From: Candida dubliniensis CD36
Lineage: Eukaryota; Ascomycota; Pichiomycetes; Serinales; Debaryomycetaceae
Assembly (NCBI RefSeq): GCF_000026945.1
Contig: NC_012864.1
Location: forward strand, 992,001-1,056,000
Direction of reading: 5' to 3'
Length of the DNA stretch: 64,000 bases
The notes beneath the pieces are model-generated. The model saw only the letters and a program-made list of their open reading frames with translations. It made no database searches and had not been told where the DNA came from. A program made the position numbers and the translations under genes. The stretch's first letter is position 1; each line of letters begins with the position of its first letter. Below, piece by piece: positions 30,964 through 39,300 of this stretch.

Positions 30964-31866
30964 TTATGTTTTCTTTATTGATTGTGCAATGAGATGTTGG
31001 GTCTTATCTCTGCCTTTCTGCAAAAACTCATCCCATTCTTTGTCACTTTTCTCTTTGCTTATGTTCTTCAATAGCTGTACTATCAACCCCGTGTAATCGT
31101 GTTTACGCAACTCATTTTCTTTTTTCCAAAGTTCACGCTTATGCAATTGGTGTGCAATTTCCTCTTGATCGCCCATAGCTTGTGCTTGTTCCAATTTGTT
31201 ATTGGTAACTGCCAACAACGAAAACCTTAACTCATTGCCATACTTTGATATACGTTCTTGTACAATTGCAGGTAGTTTTTGAATAAATTCGTCTTGTCCG
31301 TTGCATGCACCATGGGAAATTGGATACTGTTTCAACCCATCCAATTCATAGATTTTCCCCCGTTTGAAAATGTATCCAACAAAATGAAACAATCCATCAT
31401 CCTTGTCATCTCTGTCTGGAGGTGGTGCGGGTTTGTCTTCATCAACAAATGAATGTGGTGTCAGGAAAGAATTATGAATAGATCTTATTAAATCACTATT
31501 GGAGATGGTTTCTCCGATCATTTCACTATCAAATCCCGTTACAAATGATTTGAAATTGTTCAATTCTTCACCAAGTGAGACGTCTTGTAAATTGAACAAT
31601 ATATTGAGCACAGCTTGAGTGGCGCATGCATTTTGGATAGTCTGATGAGCAAAAAATATGTCATGGTCTAAGTAATCTCCATCGTACTCCCCGGTTATAG
31701 GTTGATTAGAGTTGGCAAATTCTCTATCTATTTTACTGTACTTGAATAGAAAGATGAGTCCATGTATTGGCTGCAAGGCCCTAAGCGTATCTGAATCAAT
31801 TGAATATAAATCGTTGATTTCTATGTTTTCAACACCTAATTTTTCCACCAATTCAGTGAAAACTCC
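30964..31866 (-). CDS. UCH37/UCHL5-type ubiquitin C-terminal hydrolase, exon 2
   Basis: Main exon of a 313-residue cysteine deubiquitinase; the first 13 codons are in exon 1 (31935-31973). The spliced protein begins MSQSGWNTIDSDA, then GVFTELVEKLGVENIEI, the canonical UCH start. The catalytic triad is Cys94 (in NACATQAVLNILFN), His174 (LFHFVGYI) and Asp189 (YELDGLK). The C-terminal extension ends ELRKHDYTGLIVQLLKNI, which resembles the ULD helix with which UCH37 binds the proteasome receptor Rpn13. S. cerevisiae Yuh1 is short and lacks this tail; S. pombe Uch2 has it. Inferred role: ubiquitin chain editing at the proteasome. The gene ends only 23 bp from the convergent scramblase gene. Confidence 0.9.
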   Translation of the reverse strand, partial: GVFTELVEKLGVENIEINDLYSIDSDTLRALQPIHGLIFLFKYSKIDREFANSNQPITGEYDGDYLDHDIFFAHQTIQNACATQAVLNILFNLQDVSLGEELNNFKSFVTGFDSEMIGETISNSDLIRSIHNSFLTPHSFVDEDKPAPPPDRDDKDDGLFHFVGYIFKRGKIYELDGLKQYPISHGACNGQDEFIQKLPAIVQERISKYGNELRFSLLAVTNNKLEQAQAMGDQEEIAHQLHKRELWKKENELRKHDYTGLIVQLLKNISKEKSDKEWDEFLQKGRDKTQHLIAQSIKKT

Positions 31867-31934
31867 CTAAAAAATTTTGGTCAGTACAAAAGAGCTTAAA
31901 TAAATAAATAGTTGAAAAATTATCTTTATCATAC
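31867..31934 (-). other. Intron in the UCH37-type gene
   Basis: 68-nt intron. The 5' splice site is GTATGA after codon 13 (GCA). A TACTGAC branch-point-like element lies at 31880-31886. The 3' site is TTTTTTAG followed by GGA GTT TTC, which resumes the UCH frame. Without splicing the ORF has no ATG near the conserved start. Removal gives an unbroken conserved N-terminus. Confidence 0.9.
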
Positions 31935-31973
31935 TGCATCCGAATCTATAGTATTCCATCCACTTTGAGACAT
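31935..31973 (-). CDS. UCH37/UCHL5-type hydrolase, exon 1
   Basis: First exon of 13 codons (MSQSGWNTIDSDA) of the deubiquitinase whose main exon is at 30964-31866. SGW-N near the N-terminus is typical of UCH enzymes and places Trp in the ubiquitin-binding region. Confidence 0.88.
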
Positions 31974-32277
31974 GATTAATTCGTAAAAGTGTTGTCACTA
32001 GTTCGTTTTTCTATGAGAATCATTTTTCTTGTTTTTTGTTGAGACTAGTATTTTTGAAGAAGTGCACGCTCGGATTTAGTCAGATGTTACCACTTCAAAG
32101 GATCTGGGTGTCTTCTGTAAATCATTAGAAGAGATAGACCGTTTACTGCTTCATTCTGTGTTAGTGTAGCTGTCAAATCTCTCTTTCTAACTTTTCTACA
32201 CATAAAACTATTTTTTTATAATTTGTAATTTATAAGATGTATATTTTGTACAAAGCTTTATTGAAATATCAGGTATT
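31974..32277. other. Intergenic, promoter of UCH37-type gene
   Basis: About 300 bp between the deubiquitinase start and the SFC1 stop, both genes being on the minus strand. No gene is seen. Confidence 0.4.
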
Positions 32278-33189
32278 TTAAGCAGTCGTTTCATTTGTCA
32301 AATAGTGCTTGACAGCTTCATACACTGTGAATACCACAGCTTGACCTGGGGCAACTCTCATGATTCTTGGAGTTATACCCTTGTACAAAGCGCCAACACC
32401 TTCTTCTTTGACTAATTGCTTACCGATTTTGACAATACGAACCAAACCATTCTCCTTAGTGGTGAACTTGCTCTTTTGTAATCTAGTTTTGATGGTATCC
32501 AATGGAGCATTAGTTAATGGACCAACTGCACCAGAGATTAAACCGATAATACTAGTTTGCCATGCTGGTAATAATTCAGAGTTTTGTTTCTTTTGAAGGT
32601 ATGCTTTGATGGTAGAGTATGTAGCAAAGTTAGCACCTTGGTTGGTGGCTTGTCTAGCACAAGTTAAAGAAACACCACGGTACAAAGTACTGAAACCTTC
32701 TTCCTTGACAATAAGGTATGCAGCATGAGGTGCATTTCTGTATTTTGGAATGTCCAATGGATCCTTCATAGAATGGTGTTGTGCTTGTAATCTAATTTTC
32801 ACAACTTCCATAGGATTAACAACCATGATCGATTCAGTAATACCAGCACCAACACCAGCAAGGAAAGTCTTACCAGTGGTGATTTTCCCATTTTCGTCCA
32901 AAAAGAAGGAACGGTAGAATTCATATGAACTGAATCTGATAGCCATTTTTGGCACAATACCAATAACAACTGCACCCAATCCTTTATATAATGACAAAAA
33001 ACCTTCTTTTTGAACAATGTTGATCCCCGTCTTAATGAAGCCTGGTGGTTTTTGACCAGACTTTCTGTATAATTGCATTCTCACTTTGATCGTATCTAAT
33101 GGATGACAACACAAAGCTTCGAATAAACCAGCAACACCCCCAGCAACGAAATCAACAGCACCTTTCTTTTGTTTTTGTGCAGTAGACAT
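32278..33189 (-). CDS. SFC1: Mitochondrial succinate-fumarate carrier
   Basis: 303-residue mitochondrial carrier with three repeats of two transmembrane helices. The carrier signatures are CHPLDTIKVRMQ, NPMEVVKIRLQ and APLDTIKTRLQ, the P-X-(D/E)-X-X-(K/R) motif in each repeat. In yeast Sfc1 (Acr1) exchanges succinate for cytosolic fumarate so that carbon from the glyoxylate cycle can enter gluconeogenesis; it is glucose repressed. Assignment to SFC1 over other carriers rests on the recognisable middle and third repeat sequence and recalled order next to CAR1. A Gcn4-type TGACTCA is at 33861-33867 far upstream. Confidence 0.92.
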   Translation of the reverse strand: MSTAQKQKKGAVDFVAGGVAGLFEALCCHPLDTIKVRMQLYRKSGQKPPGFIKTGINIVQKEGFLSLYKGLGAVVIGIVPKMAIRFSSYEFYRSFFLDENGKITTGKTFLAGVGAGITESIMVVNPMEVVKIRLQAQHHSMKDPLDIPKYRNAPHAAYLIVKEEGFSTLYRGVSLTCARQATNQGANFATYSTIKAYLQKKQNSELLPAWQTSIIGLISGAVGPLTNAPLDTIKTRLQKSKFTTKENGLVRIVKIGKQLVKEEGVGALYKGITPRIMRVAPGQAVVFTVYEAVKHYLTNETTA

Positions 33190-34216
33190 ATTGAATATTT
33201 ATGATGTAGAATTGAATAAATGAATGAATAAATAAATAAGCAAGTAAGAAAAGTCGATAAATAAGTAATAATAAACTTCTAAATGACTTTAAAATTTATA
33301 AAAAGGTGTAAAACTAGAATATATAAAACACGCCAAATGTATGAACGAAAAAAAAAAAAAAAGAGTAATTAAAAGAACTGTAAAAATTTTCGACTCTACA
33401 AAAAAACCGGATTGTTCTTGTTTATATACAATTTCGGGACAAATTTCAATTTGATTTGGTGGTGGTTATTTTTTTTTTTTTCAGAAGAGAGAGGGAAACA
33501 GACAATTGGTGGGCATATGAAAAACAGTATAATTATTTTTTTTTCTGGGGTAAATCAATCTCTACTTTGGCTGAGAATATTGACTAACGACTCGAAAAAA
33601 AAAAAAATATTGCGTCAACACAATTTAATCAACTCCCCTTTCATCCGAGGATAATTTAGTCCACCACTAACAAGAAAACTTCTTTCTATCGGAGTGAAAG
33701 TCTAAATGTTGTTGTAATTGGACTTGGTTTTTTGCCACAAGGTTTATTTAACAATCGCATGACCTTAGGTCAAATAACTTTCTTCATATATTACCAATCT
33801 ATTTGACTCCCCCGGCTACTTCATGTCGCCCCCACATGTAATACTTTTAGTCGTTCGAGTTGACTCAATAAAATGACTAACATACTGCATTTTGTGTGAA
33901 TTTCTTAGCTGCATTTTTCTTTTCTTCTTTTCTTTTTTTGTTGGTTTACCTCGGAAATGTTTATCCAGATAATCACAAAATCCAATAAGAATTCAGACAA
34001 GAACTTGGTAACAAAAAAAAAAAAATACTTCAATATAATTGGTCAATATGGGTAGATAATATAAAAGCGAGTACACCTCCGAAATTTTAGTTTACTTGAA
34101 ACTTGATGAACCCAAAAAAAAATATATAAAACTCCGGGGTAACGGGACAGGACACAATAAGAAAATGATATTGAAATAAGTATACTCAGCAAAATTGATT
34201 TTCCTTTGTTTGTAAT
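33190..34216. other. SFC1 upstream region
   Basis: About 1 kb with no supportable gene. It holds A-tracts (33350-33363), a bZIP/Gcn4-type TGACTCA at 33861-33867, and a C-rich patch CCCCCGGCTACTT near 33809-33821. The length would suit a tightly regulated carbon-source promoter. Confidence 0.45.
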
Positions 34217-34517
34217 TCATACCATGTACAAGTTGACGTTGAAATTACGATAACAAGCTGTGTTTAATACACATTCCAAGTACATATCGCCCACGAGAAC
34301 TAAGGAACGAATATGGTCACCCAATAAGTATGGTATTGAAATGACTGATTCATCGTTTGTATATGCGTAATTGTTCTTGTTTTGAACTGGTTTAATCACT
34401 TTGAAAAATTCCAAGTATTTTCGCAATATTATATCAATTGTTGAATCAAACGAAATAATTGTAAAAAATTGGATTTCTCTATAATTTGTGAAGTATTTTT
34501 TAAGTTTGCAATGGCTG
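34217..34517 (-). pseudogene. ORF remnant A, paralogous to remnant B
   Basis: Open frame of about 100 codons on the minus strand without a clear ATG start; the longest initiation-like codon is a TTG at 34426. Residues about 66-100 read YLLGDHIRSLVLVGDMYLECVL and end VNLYMV. The same layout (KYL ... LLG ... D ... VNLY) occurs in the neighbouring remnant B, so the two probably arose by duplication. I recognise no family. It could be part of an unannotated spliced gene, or a decayed one. Confidence 0.4.
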
Positions 34518-34540
34518 GAAAATGTGTGTTAGTAGGTGTT

Positions 34541-34870
34541 TTATTTTTTTAAAAAAAAATTGGTAGAAAAGTCAATTTTCCAATATAGATTAACATACAT
34601 ATCAGCAACAGTCCCAATATCTAAAATTTCGTATGTGAAAATGTCATCTAGTAAACATAGCCTGATATATAGTTCGTGTCCGAGTAGGAATCGTCGTCGA
34701 TAATTGTCCCTTAACGAAGTATTGCTAGTTTTAAAGTATCTGTTTTCCAAGCTCCCATTCATCTCTTGTAGGTAGCTTTTGAGAAGTATAAGGACTTTAA
34801 TAAGGTGGTCGGTCTTTGATAGACAGTAAAAAGAATCAATGATTTGCTTAAATACTCCTAAAGCAAATAC
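34541..34870 (-). pseudogene. ORF remnant B, paralogous to remnant A
   Basis: Open frame of about 110 codons on the minus strand; the first ATG is at 34762 but the frame is open and protein-like from 34870 (VFKQIIDSFYCLSKTDHL). The upstream boundary is TTTGCTTTAG, which looks like a 3' splice acceptor, but I found no matching donor. Another frame just upstream reads IPEIIPLLG, suggesting a frameshift. The FLLGHELYIRLCLLDD ... VNLY part aligns in order and spacing with remnant A. The frame ends in an A/T-rich homopolymer. Function unknown. Confidence 0.4.
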
Positions 34871-35119
34871 CTAACAGTGGTATAATTTCAGGAATACCTG
34901 TTTTTCATATTTTGTTTGTTATTCTTGTAAATGTTTGCACCCAAAAGTTCATCGAATTAATACCAAAAAAAAAAAAAAAAAACAATTTGGAAATTTTACT
35001 AAACATACCAATCAAAATGGTTAAGTATTATTTTTCTTTTTTTTTTTTTAAAAAAAAAAAATACATTTCCTATACATTAAAGATAACTAAACCTAAAAAA
35101 TTATTGTCCTTCATACGAA
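34871..35119. other. Intergenic after RRM gene
   Basis: About 250 bp between the remnant-B frame and the RRM gene stop. It has A/T homopolymers only, and no gene is seen. Confidence 0.35.
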
Positions 35120-35938
35120 TTATTGAACTTGTGGAATAGAAGTGTCCTTAGTTTCTGCAGCTGTAGATCCACTTTCGGCGTGTTTCTTTTCTTCCAATTC
35201 TCTTTTTTTGATATTAGCTAATCTGACTGCCTCTTGGTGTACATCAGCAACATCCTTTGCAAATGACTTATAATATTCATGAATTTTTAAACCCAATGGC
35301 AGTTTGGCAGCGTCTTCAAAGTACTTGCGCAATTTTTGATCAATTCCACTCTTTTCATAACTGGCTTGGGCTCTTTGCAATTGTTGGTTGACTGTACTTT
35401 TAGGATCATGTGAGTGAACATATTTCTTATCCAATTCAGCAATAAAATCATTAAACCTAGATGAAACACCATTTTTCTTGTCAAATTCAATACCCTTGGC
35501 GATAACTTGATCGGAAATGACATATCCATCTGCCAACAATTGGGCAAAAATTGCGTATTTTGGCTTTTCTTCTTGATCAACTTCATCGTATGTCTTGTCG
35601 CCTGTCAATACTGCCTCCTCTTTGATATCTTTTGCAGTTGTAGTAGTAGCAGCGGCAGCGGCAGCAGCACCCCCTTGTTCTGGAGCAAGTCCGGTTTCGC
35701 CTTCAGTGATTTCTGGAACTTCTTCAACTTTGATAAAAGAGTTTTCTAATTCAGCATCACTCAATAATAATGCAGTTGAAACAGCCTTTGGGGAAGCAAA
35801 CACAACCTCGTACTTCTTGACCTTGCCATTATCACCCAATGGCTTTAAATCAGTTATTTTCCCACAGAAAGAAAAGAATTCCTTGACCTTGGCTGGTGAA
35901 ACATCCGAAGGGATATTTGAAGCAATTACTGATGACAT
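35120..35938 (-). CDS. RRM protein related to S. pombe Vip1
   Basis: 272-residue protein with one N-terminal RNA-recognition motif at about residues 2-75. The start SVIASNIPSDVSPAKVKEFFSFCGKITDL matches the RNP2-type strand and first helix of Vip1, and the degenerate RNP1 is KYEVVFASPKAVSTALLLSDAEL. After an Ala-rich linker (about residues 88-105) a helical charged segment follows, with a coiled-coil region near residues 190-262. S. cerevisiae has no close orthologue that I recall. The molecular role is unknown; Vip1-type proteins are abundant and cytoplasmic. It has a truncated tandem paralogue upstream at 36356. Confidence 0.88.
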   Translation of the reverse strand: MSSVIASNIPSDVSPAKVKEFFSFCGKITDLKPLGDNGKVKKYEVVFASPKAVSTALLLSDAELENSFIKVEEVPEITEGETGLAPEQGGAAAAAAATTTTAKDIKEEAVLTGDKTYDEVDQEEKPKYAIFAQLLADGYVISDQVIAKGIEFDKKNGVSSRFNDFIAELDKKYVHSHDPKSTVNQQLQRAQASYEKSGIDQKLRKYFEDAAKLPLGLKIHEYYKSFAKDVADVHQEAVRLANIKKRELEEKKHAESGSTAAETKDTSIPQVQ

Positions 35939-36355
35939 TGTGTAGAATTATGATTTGTAGATTGAAATGTTGTCTGGTAAAACAGGTAACTTAATTAAAG
36001 TGAGAGGAAGAAAGAAAGAAAGAAGAACAACGGGGTTTTCTGTAGTTTATATAGTTTATTTTTGTGAACACCTTAACAACAAAAAAAAAGGGGGCAAGAG
36101 GTTTCAGGGAGGAAGGCAAAACCAAACTTCTGTTGCTGCTGTGAAAAACTAAAAAGGTGGGCTGTATTATGTAGCAACTTAAATTTTCGCAGTGACCTTT
36201 TCTTTTCGTCGGAATATTCAACCTCATTAGGATTTTTACTACCGATGGTACTTTTCTACACTAACAAACATTGGTTTACATGAATACCACTGCCACAATT
36301 AATATATCTCAAAACATAGATTAGCTAAACAGTTATTAACTCGTCTATTTAATCA
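35939..36355. other. Intergenic between the two RRM genes
   Basis: About 420 bp, the 3' region of the small RRM gene and promoter of the larger one. No gene is seen. Confidence 0.4.
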
Positions 36356-36622
36356 TTATTGTGGAGCTTTGCCCACTTGACCATCAGTCAATTCTGGAAC
36401 CTCATCAACTCTAATAGCCACTCCATCAATGTAGGCATCACTCAAGTCCAAAGCAGCAGAGACTGATTTCGGATCTTTGAACAAGACTTCAAATTTTTGA
36501 ACCTTCCCATTATCGGCTAATGGAATCAAATCTGAAACTTCGCCTGCTTGGGATTGGAAAAATTCTTTAACTTGTGCAGGAGTAGTTTTGGATGGAATAT
36601 TAGAAGCAAGAACTGAGGACAT
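36356..36622 (-). CDS. Single-RRM protein of 88 residues, tandem paralogue
   Basis: 88-residue protein that is essentially only the RRM of the neighbouring 272-residue protein. It begins MSSVLASNIPSKTTPAQVKEFF and ends EVPELTDGQVGKAPQ, aligning residue for residue with positions 1-88 of the neighbour, then stops where the Ala-rich linker starts there. The stop is clean and the frame is conserved with the same intergenic layout, so it is more likely a real small gene than a fragment. Duplication with loss of the C-terminal domain, or gain of it in the neighbour, is the likely origin. Confidence 0.85.
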   Translation of the reverse strand: MSSVLASNIPSKTTPAQVKEFFQSQAGEVSDLIPLADNGKVQKFEVLFKDPKSVSAALDLSDAYIDGVAIRVDEVPELTDGQVGKAPQ

Positions 36623-37039
36623 TGTTAGTGTAGATAATTCTATGAGAAACTTGATGAACTGAAAAAATCATGAAATAATTAGTCTGGTTTGTTTCTATTT
36701 ATACCTTTGATATCAAATATTAACCTTGAACAACCAGTAACTCCAAATAGTGGCTGCGAATCCCCTATCCCTTGTTCTCCTCCCTTATGTTTCTAATATG
36801 TTCGAAAGAATTCCATTCTTCTTTAATACACTCCGCCCCAGACATAGGTTAGTGCTGTTTTTTCAGTATAATTGCTTATTATCTCATATTCACGTATACT
36901 TTTGTTTTCTGGAAAATTCTCAAGTCCTGTACTATGTTTGTTTGCTTAAATAATATTATTAGAAGAGTGGCTTCAGAAAATAAAAATAATAATAATATAG
37001 TATTCTAGAATAGTTGTACAGAATATGCTAGTTACTTCC
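36623..37039. other. Intergenic, promoter of the small RRM gene
   Basis: About 415 bp between the small RRM gene and CAR1, same strand. No gene is seen. Confidence 0.4.
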
Positions 37040-37993
37040 TTATAATAAAGTTTGGCCCAATGCACATCTACCTATGGCACATGCTGCACTGACTGTATCC
37101 AACACATGTTCTTCAGTTTCGGCTAACATTGGGTTAGTCTCCACTATATCCAAACTTTGTAAAAGCCCACTTTGAGCAATCTCTTCAGCAATAAACAAAC
37201 CTTCTCTCAAAGACAAACCACCTTCCACTCTAGTTCCTGTAGCGGGAACAAATGATGGGTCAATGGCATCAACATCATACGACAAGTGTACTGGACAATC
37301 ACGGTTTGGATTGACTTTGTCCAAGGCCATTTCAACGACTTTACCTATTCCATATTTGTCGACATGATACATTGAAAAAGCTGCAATGTTGTGTTTACGT
37401 AAGATTTCCTTTTCTCCGTCATCAACATCTCTCAACCCGATATAAACCAACTTGTTGGATTTTAATACTTGAGGTACCCAAGAAAATTCTGGTGGATAGC
37501 TGTCTCTATCGATACCCATGATAAAACTCAATGGACAACCGTGCAAGTTACCTGAATCAGTAGTTTTTGGTGTGTTGATATCAGCATGAGCATCAACCCA
37601 AATGACACAAGTAGATGGATCGTGCACCAAACTTGCACTAACAGTAGCAGTTCCAATCGAGTGGTCACCACCAATGGTTATTGGTAATTTACCTTCTGCC
37701 AAACTTCCCTTGACGGCATCATGAATCTTTTGACAAGACTCACTGACAATTCTTGAATTTTTAACACCAAATTCATCCTTGTCATTGGTTTTCATTTTTT
37801 CGTATTCTGTACCTTCTAATGGTTCTTTTAATTCCGTTGTCCATCCCAAGGATTCAATTTGTTTTTGGAAACCAGCTTTAAGAATATAATCTGGACCTAA
37901 CTCTACGCCACCTTTGGGTTGACCACCTGAGAATGGTGCTGTAATTATAGAAGCTTTTTTGTCAGGATGATATTTATACTGAATAGACGACAT
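37040..37993 (-). CDS. CAR1: Arginase
   Basis: 317-residue cytosolic manganese enzyme that hydrolyses arginine to urea and ornithine, the first step of arginine use as nitrogen source. All manganese-binding blocks are present: GGDHSIG at residues 108-114, WVDAHADINTP with the metal ligands at 134-138, and SYDVDAIDPSFVPATGT further on. Length is normal for the family. Codon use is moderately biased. The region just upstream, 37994-38188, contains seven GATAA-type cores on the two strands, which fits control by GATA factors such as Gln3 and Gat1; the GLN3 gene itself is in this window. Confidence 0.97.
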   Translation of the reverse strand: MSSIQYKYHPDKKASIITAPFSGGQPKGGVELGPDYILKAGFQKQIESLGWTTELKEPLEGTEYEKMKTNDKDEFGVKNSRIVSESCQKIHDAVKGSLAEGKLPITIGGDHSIGTATVSASLVHDPSTCVIWVDAHADINTPKTTDSGNLHGCPLSFIMGIDRDSYPPEFSWVPQVLKSNKLVYIGLRDVDDGEKEILRKHNIAAFSMYHVDKYGIGKVVEMALDKVNPNRDCPVHLSYDVDAIDPSFVPATGTRVEGGLSLREGLFIAEEIAQSGLLQSLDIVETNPMLAETEEHVLDTVSAACAIGRCALGQTLL

Positions 37994-38188
37994 GATAAAG
38001 ATAGATATAGTCTAATATGAATATTTTAAAAAAGAAACTCGAAAGATAATGAAGTAAAAAAAGAAAAGAGATAAAAGGAAATTAAAAAATCTAATAGAGA
38101 TAAAGAGGATTCTTTAAGCTATTTATAATGAATCAGTTTATCAGAATTAATGACGTTCTGATAACTTTGAAAGGCCATAAATAGATAA
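37994..38188. promoter_or_regulatory. GATA-site cluster upstream of CAR1
   Basis: GATAA cores occur at 37994-37998, 38045-38049, 38070-38074, 38099-38103, 38160-38164 and 38184-38188 on the + strand, and TTATC (GATAA on the minus strand) at 38138-38142. This is a dense set in under 200 bp directly upstream of the arginase start, as expected for nitrogen catabolite control. The DNA is A-rich, so the core will also occur by chance, and the first core abuts the ATG. Confidence 0.6.
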
Positions 38189-39300
38189 CTATTAGGTGTA
38201 AGTTTGATTTTCATTTTTCATGGTTTTTGCGGGACGGAAATTGTTTCTTAATGGCAACCAAATGCGATGAGACAACTGAAAAAAGTTCTGTCAACTGCCA
38301 TTTACGAAACGACGAGGAAGCAAAAAAAAAAAAAAAACAAAACAAATGCACTCCAAGAAATCGAGAACGGCAACATTGAATAATGAAATTGTCTCAATGA
38401 AAAACTTTCGCAATGCGGAGTTCATGACCAAGAAAGAAAGAAACTAAATGCCCAATGGTTGAGGACTATTGTAGCCAAAGGTTGCCTTTAGGGGAAACTG
38501 AGATACATTTTTGATGTTAACGTGTACAACCGAGACTCTGTCCCTCAGCAAGGCTTACATCAAGAAGTAATGACTATTTCCACTTTTAAGGTTCTATTTA
38601 TTGGATGTAACAAGATCGACTAGTCCAAGGTTCAAAAGGATGTAGTAGTAGCCTATATCTTTGAAATCCAAACTCTTTCTAAAACTCTGGCAACGTTCTG
38701 TATGTACCTGGTCATTTCTTGCTTTTTCTCTCGTAATTTCGCTTATCTTTATTTACCAACAAACTTGACCATGCATATCCACGACAAGTCAAAAATAGCT
38801 TTTTGAAAGTTGGCAATAAAGTGAATCAGATCGTTTCTTGAAATATTTTACCACAAAACAACACTGTAACTTTAAATTACCTACAACAGATTACTTGCGC
38901 CAATGCGTTAATGCTATGAAGTAGTAGTAGCAGCTGTTGTTGTGTAACAAGTAATGCTATTGTTTGCAATTCCACATAGTGGAACAAACCAAAGAAATTC
39001 AAAGAAATCGAAGAAAAAAAAAATAATGTACCACAAATTGCAACATCATCTGAAGAGCGACAGCCACGTTTTCAATTAACAATTCTCCCTACTTTCGTAT
39101 CATCCACTGACAATTGAACATTATAAGTACTACATCCTTTGCTGTCGTCTGACTTTTAATTCTTGGCCAATAATTTTGTTGAATACTATATATATATATA
39201 TATTGATTCACATCATCAAACTATTCCTTCATTAGTTTATTTCTTTTTTCTGTGTGTGTGTGTGGAGTAGAATAAACGGTTGTTTTGTTGTCGTTTCCCA
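38189..39300. other. Divergent CAR1/GDE1 intergenic region
   Basis: About 1.1 kb. It contains a poly-A tract at 38322-38337, an alternating TA run near 39188-39203 and a TG repeat at 39251-39264 just upstream of the GDE1 start. No gene is seen. It presumably carries the GDE1 promoter. Confidence 0.5.
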
